This document shows positions 14,413-23,593 of a stretch of 64,000 bases of DNA, piece after piece. Source of the DNA: RYN-122 sp963761655 (GTDB taxonomy: Bacteria > Actinomycetota > Actinomycetes > Mycobacteriales > SCTD01); contig CAVXHI010000004.1 in NCBI GenBank assembly GCA_963761655.1, positions 1-64,000 on the forward strand, in the 5' to 3' direction. The notes under the pieces were generated by a model. The model ran no database searches, was not told the DNA's origin, and saw only the letters and a program-made list of their open reading frames with translations. The position numbers and the translations under genes were made by a program. Each line of letters opens with the position of its first letter. Within the stretch, counting starts at the first letter, position 1.

Positions 14413-16500
14413 CTACTCCCCCGGCGTCGTCTTCTGGATCTGCATGAGGAACTCGACGTTGGTGCGCGTCGCCTTCATCTTGTCCAGCAGGAGCTCCAGG
14501 CGGGCTCCGGACTCGAGCGCGTGCAGCACCCGGCGCAGCGACAGCACGATCCGCTGCTCCTCCGGCGCGAGCAGCAGCTCCTCCTTGCGGGTGCCGGACG
14601 CGTCGACGTCGATCGCCGGGAAGATGCGCTTGTCCGCCAGGCGCCGGTCGAGCTTGAGCTCGGCGTTGCCGGTGCCCTTGAACTCCTCGAAGATCACCGT
14701 GTCCATCGCCGACCCGGTCTCGACGAGCGCGGTCGCGAAGATGGTGAGCGAGCCGCCGTTCTCGATGTTGCGGGCCGCGCCGAGGAAGCGCTTCGGCGGG
14801 TACAGCGCCGCGGAGTCGACGCCTCCGGTCAGGATCCGGCCGCTGGCGGGTGCGCCGAGGTTGTAGGCGCGGCCGAGCCGGGTGATCGAGTCGAGCAGCA
14901 CGACGACGTCGTGACCGAGCTCGACCAGGCGCTTCGCCCGCTCGATGGACAGCTCCGCGACGGTGATGTGGTCCGTCGGCGGCCGGTCGAAGGTCGAGGC
15001 GATGACCTCGCCCTTCACCGAGCGCTGCATGTCGGTGACCTCCTCGGGGCGCTCGTCGACGAGCACGACCATGAGGTGGACCTCGGGGTTGTTCGTCGTG
15101 ATCGCGTTGGCGATCGCCTGCAGCACCATCGTCTTGCCGGCCTTGGGCGGGCTGACGATGAGGGCGCGCTGCCCCTTGCCGACCGGCATCACCAGGTCGA
15201 TGACCCGGGTGGTGAGCAGGTCGGGCGTGGTCTCCAGGCGCAGGCGGTCCTGCGGGTAGAGCGGCGTCAGCTTGGTGAACTCGGGGCGCTTCTTGGCCTC
15301 CTCCGGGTCCATCCCGTTGACGGTGTCCAGGCGGACGAGCGCGTTGTACTTGTCGCGCCGCTCCCCCTCGCGCTGCGCCCGGACCGCGCCGGTGATGGCG
15401 TCGCCGCGGCGCAGACCGTGCTTCTTGACCTGCTGCAGCGACACGTAGACGTCGCTCGGGCCGGTCAGGTAGCCGGTGGTCCGGACGAAGCCGTACTGCT
15501 CGAGGATGTCGAGGATGCCCGCGACGGGCACGAGGACGTCGTCCTCGCTCACGACCGGCTCACCCTCGGAGCCGAGGAAGCGGTCGCGGTTGCGGTTGCG
15601 GCCGCGCCCCCGCTCGCGGAAGCGGCCGCGCCGGCCGGCCTCGTCGTCGTCCTCGCGGAGGCCGTCGCGGTCGAGCCGGTCCCGGTCCTGGCGGTCGGTC
15701 CGGCCCTGCTGGTCGTCGCGGTCGGACGCGGTGCGGTCGCCGGTGGTCCGGTCGCCGGCTGTGCGGTCGGCCTGGGTGCGGTCGGCCTGCGTACGGTCGC
15801 CCTGCGCACGATCGCCCTGGGTGCGGTCGCGGAGCGGACGGTCCCGCAGCGGACGCTCGCGCAGCGGCCGGTCGCCGCGGCCCTCGGGGGCGTCGTCGTC
15901 GTCCGCGCCGCCGGCGTCGTCGCCGCCTGCGGCCTGGCGGGCGGCCCGCTCGGCCCGCCGGGCCTCGCGCTCGAGGAACCGCTCGCGGCCGCGGTCGATG
16001 CGCTCGGGGCGCTCACCGTCGTCGGAGGAGCCGTCGTCGGAGGAGCCGTCCTCGCGGGAGGAGGTGTCGTCGTCGTCGGTCGCGGCGCCCTCGGCGGGTG
16101 CGCCCTCGACCGGCGCGGTGTCCGCCTGCTCCGGTGCGGCGGCCGGGCTGGTCGCCCGGCGGGCCGTGCGGGTGCGGGTCGGGGCCGGTGCGGTGTCCCC
16201 GGAGGTGTCCCCGGCCGTGCTCGGCGCGGTCTCGTGCGCCGTGCCCTCGGCCGGCGTGCCCGCGGTCTGGTGCTGCTGGATGGCTTCGATGATCTGGCCC
16301 TTGCGCATGCCGGTCACGCCGCTGATGCCCAGTTCGCCGGCGAGGTCCTTCAGCTGCGGCAGCAGCAGGGCGGCCAGGCCGCCGCCGGCGGTCGTGGCGG
16401 TGCCGGAGGTGGCCCGGCGGCGCGTGCGCGGCGCCGCGGGGGCGTCCTGCCCGGACGGGAGCTCAGCAGCGCCCTCGAGCAGGTCGGTGGTGTCGGTCAA
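14413..16500 (-). CDS. rho: Transcription termination factor Rho
   Basis: Hexameric RNA helicase that ends untranslated transcripts. About 695 residues from a TTG preceded by a GGAGG-rich stretch; the N-terminus LTDTTDLLEGA matches other actinobacterial Rho proteins. Order: Rho_N helix (LKDLAGELGISGVTGMRKGQ) near 45, then a long disordered insert (about 80-310) rich in Arg and Asp, then the RNA-binding fold (AGILDILEQYGFVRT) and the ATPase with Walker A PPKAGKT near residue 452 and LDSITRLGRAYN. Residues about 207-260 are ten pentapeptide repeats such as DRTQA. Such inserts are typical of actinobacterial Rho, which has extra RNA contacts. Confidence 0.97.
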   Translation of the reverse strand: MTDTTDLLEGAAELPSGQDAPAAPRTRRRATSGTATTAGGGLAALLLPQLKDLAGELGISGVTGMRKGQIIEAIQQHQTAGTPAEGTAHETAPSTAGDTSGDTAPAPTRTRTARRATSPAAAPEQADTAPVEGAPAEGAATDDDDTSSREDGSSDDGSSDDGERPERIDRGRERFLEREARRAERAARQAAGGDDAGGADDDDAPEGRGDRPLRERPLRDRPLRDRTQGDRAQGDRTQADRTQADRTAGDRTTGDRTASDRDDQQGRTDRQDRDRLDRDGLREDDDEAGRRGRFRERGRGRNRNRDRFLGSEGEPVVSEDDVLVPVAGILDILEQYGFVRTTGYLTGPSDVYVSLQQVKKHGLRRGDAITGAVRAQREGERRDKYNALVRLDTVNGMDPEEAKKRPEFTKLTPLYPQDRLRLETTPDLLTTRVIDLVMPVGKGQRALIVSPPKAGKTMVLQAIANAITTNNPEVHLMVVLVDERPEEVTDMQRSVKGEVIASTFDRPPTDHITVAELSIERAKRLVELGHDVVVLLDSITRLGRAYNLGAPASGRILTGGVDSAALYPPKRFLGAARNIENGGSLTIFATALVETGSAMDTVIFEEFKGTGNAELKLDRRLADKRIFPAIDVDASGTRKEELLLAPEEQRIVLSLRRVLHALESGARLELLLDKMKATRTNVEFLMQIQKTTPGE
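15721..15880. repeat. 15-bp periodic repeats in the disordered insert of rho
   Basis: GGTGCGGTCGCC-type units recur every 15 bases. On the minus strand they encode pentapeptides: DRPLR, DRTQG, DRAQG, DRTQA, DRTQA, DRTAG, DRTTG and DRTAS. Copies are diverged at third positions, so the array is older than the one in wecA. Confidence 0.8.
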
Positions 16501-16889
16501 GGAGGGTCCTCCCGGAAGGGCCGCCGGTCCGCGAGTGCGGGAGGCGGCAGTGCTCCGGCGCCCCGCTCGGCGGGGGCCGGACCTCGGCGTACGGCGTACG
16601 GCGAGGCGTCGGTGGGCGTCGGCCCGCGGGAGCGGCGTCCGGTGCCGAGGCACACGGGTGCGGCTGCTCTGCGGGACCCGGCGCTCTGCGGCTCCGCGTC
16701 CCGGGGCCCGGAGGACGGGCGTGAGCGCGGAGGGTGCGAGCGGCGGCGCGACCGGGGTCGCACGGGCCCGTCACGCAGACGGGGCCGACGGGCTGGAGCG
16801 CGGACGGTCGCAGCGCACGACCGTCGCAGGACAGAGCGTAACGACTGTGTGCCGGGTCCCACAACAGGACGTCGAGGTCGGCGTGTCCG
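16501..16889 (-). other. 389-bp rho leader and thrB-rho spacer
   Basis: No gene is supported here. A candidate promoter (16835-16864) close to the thrB stop gives rho an untranslated leader of about 330 bases. Long rho leaders are known in bacteria as sites of Rho autoregulation; whether this one works that way is not visible. It contains the short tandem repeat GGCGTACGGCGTACGGCG near 16585 and is otherwise GC-rich. Confidence 0.55.
16835..16864 (-). promoter_or_regulatory. rho: Candidate rho promoter (TTGTGG-N18-TACGCT)
   Basis: On the minus strand a -35 TTGTGG (complement 16859-16864) and a -10 TACGCT (complement 16835-16840) are 18 bases apart. The position 25 bases past thrB would let rho be transcribed apart from the threonine operon. 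Confidence 0.5.
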
Positions 16890-17804
16890 TCACCCCTGCG
16901 GGACGACCACGGTGCCCGCGCTGTCGACCTGCAGCGCCAGCGCCTGCCAGCCCGCGGGCGCGAGCCCGGCCACCCGGTCCGCGTCGTCGCGGAGCACGAG
17001 GGCGAGCACGGTCGGGCCGGCGCCGCTGACCGTGGCCGGGACGCCGTCGGCGCGCAGGGTCTCCACGAGCGCGGCCGTCGCGGGCATCGCGGGAGCCCGG
17101 TAGGACTGGTGCAGGAGGTCGCGGGTGGCCACCAGGAGCAGCTCGGGCGAGGTCGTCAGGGCCAGCGGCAGCAGGGCGGTGCGCCCTCCGTTCGCCGCGG
17201 CGTCCCGGTGCGGCACGGAGGCCGGCAGCATCCCGCGCACCTTGGCCGTGGAGGCCCGGGTCGACGGCACGAACGCCACCGGCGCCAGGGCCGTCGACGG
17301 CTCGACCCGCGCCACGCCCACCCGGCCGTCGTCCTCCGTCCAGGCGAAGGTCGCCCCCCCGCGCAGGCACGCGGCGACGTTGTCCGGGTGCCCCTCGAGG
17401 CGGGTGGCCAGGGCCAGCAGCGCGTCGTCGTCGAGCAGGTCCTTCCCGCCCTCGACGAGCGCCCGGGCGGCGACGACGGCCGCGCAGATGGCCGCCGAGC
17501 TGGAGCCCAGGCCGCGGGACTGCGGGAGGCGGTTCTCGCAGCGCAGCGCCAGCCCGGGCGGCTGCTGGCCGAGCGCCTCGAACGTGGCCCGCAGCGCCTT
17601 GACCACCAGGTGGCGCTCGCCCCGCGGGAGGTCGGCGGCGCCCTCCCCCTCGACCACGACGTCCAGCCCGGACGACGTCACGGTCACCGTGAGGTGGTCG
17701 TGCAGGGTCAGGGCCAGGCCGGCGCTGTCGAAGGCGGGCCCGAGGTTGGCGCTGGTGGCCGGGGTGCGGACCCGGACCGGGCGGTCGGAGAAGCGCAGGC
17801 TCAC
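16890..17804 (-). CDS. thrB: Homoserine kinase
   Basis: GHMP-family kinase that phosphorylates homoserine, the step between Hom and ThrC in threonine synthesis. 304 residues. ATSANLGPAFDSAGLAL (near 17-33) is the first GHMP motif, LPQSRGLGSSSAAI near 95 is the ATP-binding motif 2, and TVSGAGPTVLAL is motif 3. GTG overlaps the thrC stop (GTGA); last gene of hom-thrC-thrB. Confidence 0.96.
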   Translation of the reverse strand: MSLRFSDRPVRVRTPATSANLGPAFDSAGLALTLHDHLTVTVTSSGLDVVVEGEGAADLPRGERHLVVKALRATFEALGQQPPGLALRCENRLPQSRGLGSSSAAICAAVVAARALVEGGKDLLDDDALLALATRLEGHPDNVAACLRGGATFAWTEDDGRVGVARVEPSTALAPVAFVPSTRASTAKVRGMLPASVPHRDAAANGGRTALLPLALTTSPELLLVATRDLLHQSYRAPAMPATAALVETLRADGVPATVSGAGPTVLALVLRDDADRVAGLAPAGWQALALQVDSAGTVVVPQG

Positions 17805-18880
17805 ACGAGGCCGAGCGCCGCGGCGGCCGCCTCGGCGGTGGCAGCGACCGTGACCGGCTTGGGAGCACCCGAGATGGCCCACTCGGGGTCCTTGAGGCCG
17901 TTGCCCGTGACCGTGCAGACGACCCGCGAGCCCGGCTCGAGCATCCCGGCGGCGTGCGCCTGCAGCAGGCCCGCGACGGAGGCGGCGGAGGCGGGCTCGA
18001 CGAACACGGCCTCCTTCTGCGCGAGCAGCCGGTAGGCGGCCAGGATCTGCCGGTCGGTGACCGCCTGGATGTCGCCGCCGGACTCCTCGCGGGCCGCGAT
18101 CGCCTGGTCCCAGGAGGCCGGGTTGCCGATCCGGATGGCGGTGGCGATGGTCGACGGGTTCTTGACGGGGGCGCCGCTGACGAAGGGCGCCGCACCTGCG
18201 GCCTGGAAGCCCAGCATGCGCGGCCGGGACGTGGTGGTCCCGTCGGCGGCGTACTCGGTGTAGCCCTTCCAGTAGGCCGTGATGTTGCCGGCGTTGCCGA
18301 CCGGCAGGCAGTGGACGTCGGGGGCGCCGCCGAGGACGTCGCAGATCTCGAAGGCCGCCGTCTTCTGGCCCTCGATGCGGAACGGGTTGACCGAGTTGAC
18401 GAGCGTCGTCGGGTAGTGGAGCGACAGGTCGCGGCACAGGTCCAGGCAGTCGTCGAAGTTGCCGTCGACCTGCAGCAGGCGCCCGCCGTGGACCAGCGCC
18501 TGCGCGAGCTTGCCCATCGCGATCTTCCCGGCGGGGACGAGCACGGCGCAGGTGATCCCGGCCTTGGCGGCGTAGGCGGCGGCGCTGGCGCTGGTGTTCC
18601 CGGTGGACGCGCAGATGACGGCCTTGCTGCCCTCCTCCACGGCCTTGCTGATGGCCATGGTCATGCCGCGGTCCTTGAACGACCCGGTCGGGTTCGCGCC
18701 CTCGACCTTGAGGTGGACCTCGCAGCCGGTCAGGTCCGACAGCACGCAGGCGTACACCAGCGGGGTGCCGCCCTCGTGCAGCGTGACCACCGGCGTCGCC
18801 GCGGACACCGGCAGGCGGTCGCGGTACTCCTCGATGAGCCCGCGCCACCCGGCGCGCGCGACGGGGGTGGTGGTGGTCAT
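17801..18880 (-). CDS. thrC: Threonine synthase
   Basis: PLP enzyme turning O-phosphohomoserine into threonine. 359 residues, the short actinobacterial class. The PLP lysine is in NPTGSFKDRGMT near residue 60, ICASTGNTSAS binds the cofactor phosphate side, and PVGNAGNITAYWKGY is another family block. ATG overlaps the hom stop (ATGA); the open frame upstream of the ATG is antisense-like. Confidence 0.97.
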   Translation of the reverse strand: MTTTTPVARAGWRGLIEEYRDRLPVSAATPVVTLHEGGTPLVYACVLSDLTGCEVHLKVEGANPTGSFKDRGMTMAISKAVEEGSKAVICASTGNTSASAAAYAAKAGITCAVLVPAGKIAMGKLAQALVHGGRLLQVDGNFDDCLDLCRDLSLHYPTTLVNSVNPFRIEGQKTAAFEICDVLGGAPDVHCLPVGNAGNITAYWKGYTEYAADGTTTSRPRMLGFQAAGAAPFVSGAPVKNPSTIATAIRIGNPASWDQAIAAREESGGDIQAVTDRQILAAYRLLAQKEAVFVEPASAASVAGLLQAHAAGMLEPGSRVVCTVTGNGLKDPEWAISGAPKPVTVAATAEAAAAALGLV

Positions 18881-20160
18881 GTGGTCCCCTCGACTCTCAT
18901 GACGCTGGCGACGGCCCGGACCGAGTCCAGGTCGCGCAGCTCCTCCACGACCGCCTGCAGGGCGGCGTCCGTGGCCGTGTGGGTGACGACGACCAGGCTG
19001 GCGTCGCTGCCGTGGCCCTCCTGCCGCACGGTCCGGATCGACACGTCGTGACGGTTGAAGGCCTGGGCGACCGCCGCGAGGACGCCCGCCTTGTCGGCGA
19101 CGTCGAGCGACACGTGGTAGCGGGTGACCACCTCGCCCATCGGCCGGACCCGGAGGTCGGCGTAGGACGACTCGCCTGCGCCGCGGGCGCCCGAGAGGGT
19201 GTTGCGGGCGACTGCGACCAGGTCGCCGAGCACCGCACTGGCTGTCGGCGACCCGCCGGCCCCCCGACCGTAGAACATCAGCTGCCCCGCCGCGGCCGCC
19301 TCGACGAACACGGCGTTGTACGCCTCGCGCACGGAGCCCAGGGGGTGGCTCCGCGGGATCATCGCCGGGTGCACGCGGACCGACACGCCCTCGCCGTCCC
19401 GCTCGCAGATGCACAGGAGCTTGACGACGCAGCCCATGGCCTTGGCGCTCGCGACGTCTGCTGCCGTGACCTCGCTGATGCCCTCGCGGTGGACGTCGGC
19501 CGCGGTCACCCGGGTGTGGAAGGCGAGCCCGGCGAGGATCGCGGCCTTGGCGGCAGCGTCGAAGCCGTCGACGTCGGCCGTCGGGTCGGCCTCGGCGTAC
19601 CCCAGGGCGCTGGCCTCGTCGAGGGCCTCGGAGAAGCCCATCCCCTGCTCGTCCATCCGGGTGAGGATGTAGTTGGTGGTGCCGTTGACGATGCCCATCA
19701 CGCGGCTGATCTGGTCGCCGGCCAGGCTCTCGCGCAGGGGGCGCAGCAGCGGGATGGCGCCCGCGACGGACGCCTCGTAGTACAGGTCGACCCCGGCCTG
19801 CTCGGCCGCGGCGTAGAGGGTGGCGCCGTCCTCGGCCAGCAGGGCCTTGTTCGCCGTGACGACGGGCTTGCCGGCCCGCAGCGCGGCCAGGATGAGGGTG
19901 CGGGCCGGCTCGATCCCGCCGATGACCTCGACCACGACGTCGACGTCCTCGCGCTCCACCAGCCCGAGCGCGTCGGTGGTGAACAGGGCGTCGTCGACGG
20001 GGAGGTCGCGGGTGCGGCCGAGCCGCCGGACGGCGATGCCGGCGATCTCCAGCGGAGCGCCGACCCGGGCGGCGTAGTCGTCGGCGGAGCTGTGCAGCAG
20101 CCGGACGACCTCGCCGCCGACCGTGCCGCAGCCCAGCAGGGCCACTCTGAGGGCAGCCAC
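18877..20160 (-). CDS. hom: Homoserine dehydrogenase
   Basis: Reduces aspartate semialdehyde to homoserine, the branch point to threonine and methionine. 427 residues: NAD(P)-binding LLGCGTVGGEVVRLL at 8-22, the conserved GIVNGTTNYILTRM segment, catalytic region DPTADVDGFDAAAK, and a C-terminal ACT domain (YHVSLDVADKAGVLAAVAQAF) that normally gives threonine feedback inhibition. GTG two bases after the small membrane gene's stop. Confidence 0.97.
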   Translation of the reverse strand: MAALRVALLGCGTVGGEVVRLLHSSADDYAARVGAPLEIAGIAVRRLGRTRDLPVDDALFTTDALGLVEREDVDVVVEVIGGIEPARTLILAALRAGKPVVTANKALLAEDGATLYAAAEQAGVDLYYEASVAGAIPLLRPLRESLAGDQISRVMGIVNGTTNYILTRMDEQGMGFSEALDEASALGYAEADPTADVDGFDAAAKAAILAGLAFHTRVTAADVHREGISEVTAADVASAKAMGCVVKLLCICERDGEGVSVRVHPAMIPRSHPLGSVREAYNAVFVEAAAAGQLMFYGRGAGGSPTASAVLGDLVAVARNTLSGARGAGESSYADLRVRPMGEVVTRYHVSLDVADKAGVLAAVAQAFNRHDVSIRTVRQEGHGSDASLVVVTHTATDAALQAVVEELRDLDSVRAVASVMRVEGTT

Positions 20161-20162
20161 GG

Positions 20163-20408
20163 TCAGACGACCTTCACCGGGTCGAAGTGGCTGGTCGTGC
20201 AGCAGGTGCAGGTGCGTCCGGCCGCCCGGCGCGCCTCCACCGCCGCAGCCCGGGCCCGGCCGGCGGCGACGAGGACCGCGCCGACCGCGAGCACGGCGTA
20301 GACCACGCCGGCCACCGGCCCGAGCAGGTCGACGACGACCACCCCGACGGCGACGAGCACGCCGAGCAGGGCGAGCAGGAACAGCAGCTGGAGGCGGCGG
20401 GCGTTCAC
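20163..20408 (-). CDS. Small membrane protein with Cys-rich tail
   Basis: 81 residues, no function recognised. Two hydrophobic segments (9-29 and 33-50) are followed by an Arg/Ala-rich helix and the tail RTCTCCTTSHFDPVKVV, with Cys67, Cys69, Cys70 and a His. The Cys-x-Cys-Cys...His group could bind a metal. GTG overlaps the lysA stop (GTGA) and hom follows two bases later, so it is embedded in the lysine-threonine operon. The first base of its start and the tight coupling support a real gene. Confidence 0.75.
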   Translation of the reverse strand: MNARRLQLLFLLALLGVLVAVGVVVVDLLGPVAGVVYAVLAVGAVLVAAGRARAAAVEARRAAGRTCTCCTTSHFDPVKVV

Positions 20409-21790
20409 GGGCTCTCCTCGGGGTCGACGTCCAGGCGGAGCAGGTCGTCCTCGGTCTCGCGGCGGACGACGACGCGGGCGCGCCCGTCCCTGACCGCGAC
20501 CACCGGGGGGCGGGGCACGTGGTTGTAGTTGCTGGCCATCGAGCGGTGGTAGGCGCCGCTCGCGGGGACGGCCAGCAGGTCGCCGGGGGCGACGTCGGCG
20601 GGCAGGTCCACCTCGCGCACGACGATGTCCCCGCTCTCGCAGTGCTTGCCGCTGACCGTCACGGTGCGGCGGTCGGCTCCCGGGCCGCGGCCGGCGAGGA
20701 CGGCGGTGTACTCGGCGTCGTAGAGCGCGGTGCGGACGTTGTCGCTCATCCCGCCGTCGACGCTGACGTAGGTGCGGACGCCGGGCAGCTCCTTGACGGT
20801 GCCGACCTCGTAGAGCGTGACCGTGGTGGGGCCGGCGATCGCGCGCCCCGGCTCGACCGCCAGGCGCGGGACGGCCAGGCCGCGGGCGGCGCACTCGCGG
20901 GCGACGATCCCGCGGAGGTCGGCCGCGTGGCGCTCCACCGGCATCGGGTCGTCGGCCGCGGTGTAGGCGATGCCCTGGCCGCCCCCGAGGTCGAGCTCGG
21001 GCAGCTCGACGCCGTGCTCGTCGCGGACCAGGGCGAGCAGGCCGACCATCCGGTGGGCCGCCTCGGCGAAGCCGCGGTCGTCGAAGATGTGCGACCCGAT
21101 GTGGCAGTGCAGCCCGCGCAGCTCGAGCGACGGCTGCGCGAGGACCTCGGCGACCGCCTTGGCCGCTGCCCCGCTGTCCAGCCCGAAGCCGAACTTGCTG
21201 TCCTCCTGGCCGGTCGAGATGTACTCGTGGGTGTGGGCCTCGACCCCGGGGGTGATGCGCAGGTAGACCGCCTGCCGGACGCCGCGCCCGGCCGCGACGG
21301 CCGCCAGCCGGGCGAGCTCCTCGGGCGAGTCGACGACGATGCGGCCCACCCGGGCCTCGACGGCCCGCTCGAGCTCGGCGACCGACTTGTTGTTGCCGTG
21401 GAACAGCAGCCGCTCCACCGGGAAGCCCGCCCGGAGCGCGACCGCCAGCTCGCCCCCGGTGCACACGTCGAGGGACAGGCCCTCCTCGGCGACCCAGCGG
21501 GCGACGGCCGTGCACAGGAACGCCTTCGCCGCGTAGTAGACGTCGCCGCCCTCGAACGCCTGCGCCCAGGCCCGGGCGCGGGCCCGGAAGTCGGCCTCGT
21601 CGAGGACGAACGCCGGCGTGCCGAACTCCCGCGCCAGGTCCCGGACGTCGACGCCACCGAGCTCGAGGGCGCCGGCGTCGTTGCGGCGGGCGCTGGCGGG
21701 CCACACGACCGGGTCGAGGTCGGCCGAGGCGCGGACCTGCGGCGTGGGTCGGCCGGGCAGGACCTGCGCGGTCCGGCGCCCGGTGCTCAC
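20405..21790 (-). CDS. lysA: Diaminopimelate decarboxylase
   Basis: Removes CO2 from meso-diaminopimelate to give lysine. 461 residues from GTG at 21790. PLP lysine in VYYAAKAFL near residue 75, HCHIGSHIFD near 226, GGGQGIAY, AVEPGRAI and the late CESGDIV, all family signatures. The GTG overlaps the natural argS stop (GTGA). Because argS is frameshifted upstream, the lysA frame is continuous with the argS frame and makes a single open frame of about 1011 codons; see the finding. Confidence 0.96.
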   Translation of the reverse strand: MSTGRRTAQVLPGRPTPQVRASADLDPVVWPASARRNDAGALELGGVDVRDLAREFGTPAFVLDEADFRARARAWAQAFEGGDVYYAAKAFLCTAVARWVAEEGLSLDVCTGGELAVALRAGFPVERLLFHGNNKSVAELERAVEARVGRIVVDSPEELARLAAVAAGRGVRQAVYLRITPGVEAHTHEYISTGQEDSKFGFGLDSGAAAKAVAEVLAQPSLELRGLHCHIGSHIFDDRGFAEAAHRMVGLLALVRDEHGVELPELDLGGGQGIAYTAADDPMPVERHAADLRGIVARECAARGLAVPRLAVEPGRAIAGPTTVTLYEVGTVKELPGVRTYVSVDGGMSDNVRTALYDAEYTAVLAGRGPGADRRTVTVSGKHCESGDIVVREVDLPADVAPGDLLAVPASGAYHRSMASNYNHVPRPPVVAVRDGRARVVVRRETEDDLLRLDVDPEESP

Positions 21791-23440
21791 ATGCGCTCCG
21801 GGGCGGAGACCCCGAGCAGCGCCAGGCCGTTCTCGAGCACGGTCCGCGTGGCCTGCCACAGGAGCAGCCGCGGCGGGGTGGTCGGGCGCGACCTCCTCGT
21901 CGCCCTTGGGCAGCACCTGGCAGTCGTCCCAGAAGCGCTGGGCGCTCTTCGCGACCTTCTCCTCGAGGTACCGGGCGACCCGGTGGGGCTCGCGCAGCTC
22001 GGCCGCCTGCGCGACGACGGCCGGGAACTCCGCGAGCGCCAGCAGCAGCTCGGCCTCGCGCGGGTGGGTCAGCAGGGAGAGGTCGGCGTCGTCGTCGAGC
22101 GTGATCCCGAGGTCGCCGGCGTTGCGCAGCACGGACGCCGCCCGGACCGCCGCGTACTGGACGTAGAAGACCGGGTTGTCGGAGGTCTTCCGCGACCACA
22201 GGTCGAGGTCGATGTCGATCTGCGAGTCGGTGCTCGAGCGCACGAGGGCGTAGCGGCCGGCGTCGACCCCGACGGCGTCCACGAGGTCCTCGAGCGTGAC
22301 GACCGTGCCGGCCCGCTTGCTCATCCGCAGCGGCTCGCCGTCGCGCAGCAGGTTGACCAGCTGCCCGATGAGGATCTCGAGGTTCTCGCCCGGGACGTCG
22401 CCGAAGGCGGCGCACATGGCCATGAGCCGGCCGACGTAGCCGGAGTGGTCGGCGCCGAGCATGATGACGCAGCGGTCGAAGCCCCGCTCCCGCTTGTCGA
22501 GGTAGTAGGCGAGGTCGCCGGAGATGTAGGCCGGCTCGCCGTCGCTCTTGACGACGACGCGGTCCTTGTCGTCGCCGAGGTCGGTCGTGCGCAGCCAGAG
22601 CGCGCCGTCCTGCTCGTACATCCGGCCGGCGGCCTTCAGCCGGTCGACGGCCTTCTGCACGGCGCCGCTCTCGTGCAGGGAGTTCTCGTGGAAGTACACG
22701 TCGAACTCGACGCCGAAGTCGCTGAGCGACTGCTTGATCTCCTCGAACATCCGCTGCACGCCGTGCGCCCGGAAGACCTCCTGCGGGTCCGCCTGCTGCA
22801 GGGCGTCGGGGACGTCGTTCAGCACGGCCTGCGCGATCTCCCCGATGTAGTCGCCGCCGTAGCCGTCCTCGGGGGCGGGCTGTCCGGTGGCGGCCGCGAG
22901 CAGGGACCTCGCGAAGCGGTCGATCTGCGCGCCGTGGTCGTTGAAGTAGTACTCGCGGGTGACCTTCGCGCCGCTGGCCTCGAGCAGCCGGGCGAGCGCG
23001 TCGCCGACCGCCGCCCAGCGGACGCCGCCGAGGTGGATCGGGCCCGTGGGGTTCGCCGAGACGAACTCGAGGTTCACGCTCTGCCCCGCGGCGGCGTCGC
23101 CCCGCCCGTACGCCGGACCCTGCCGGACGACGGTGCGCACGACCTCGCCGAGGGCGTCCTGCGCCAGCCGGAGGTTGAGGAACCCGGGGCCGGCGACGTC
23201 GACCTCGGCCACGCCCTCGACGGTGCGCAGCCGGGCGGCGAGCAGCTCGGCGACCTCGCGCGGCCTGCGGCCGGCCCCCTTGGCCAGCTGCAGGGCGATG
23301 CTCGTGGCGTAGTCGCCGTGCTCCTTGACCCGCGGTCGCTCGACCGTGACCTCCGCGGGCACCTCGACGTCGAGCTCACCGGCCGAGACGGCCGCGGCCA
23401 CGACGGAGCGGACGGCGGCGCCGAGCTCTGCGGGGGTCAC
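21787..23440 (-). CDS. argS: Arginyl-tRNA synthetase, apparent frameshift near the 3' end
   Basis: Class I synthetase that charges tRNA-Arg. The first 520 or so residues are intact: NPTGPIHLGG is the HIGH-region, RMSKRAG the KMSKR-region, followed by the DALR anticodon-binding domain. Near 21871 the frame breaks: after DDCQVLPKGDEEVAPDHPA the expected ending (RLLLWQATRTVLENG, then LALLGVSAPERM and TGA) is present one base out of frame. With one base removed the protein would be 550 residues, the normal length, and the stop would overlap lysA by GTGA. It may be a sequencing indel, a true mutation or recoding. Confidence 0.9.
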
Positions 23441-23593
23441 GGGTCGAGGCTACCGGCGCACGCACCTCCCTCCCCCCTCCCGACCTGGCTCGGTACCTAG
23501 ACTCGTGGGTGCGGCCGGTGGAACCGGTCGGTCGGCCCGGACGTCCTCAGGACGACCCGACGACGACCCCCGAGGACGAGGACGGCCCCTGCG

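Noticed and set aside
16510..16864. Open frames in the rho leader
   Set aside because: Arg/Pro/Ala-rich products without motifs; the promoter-like sequence and the TTG start of rho explain the region better.
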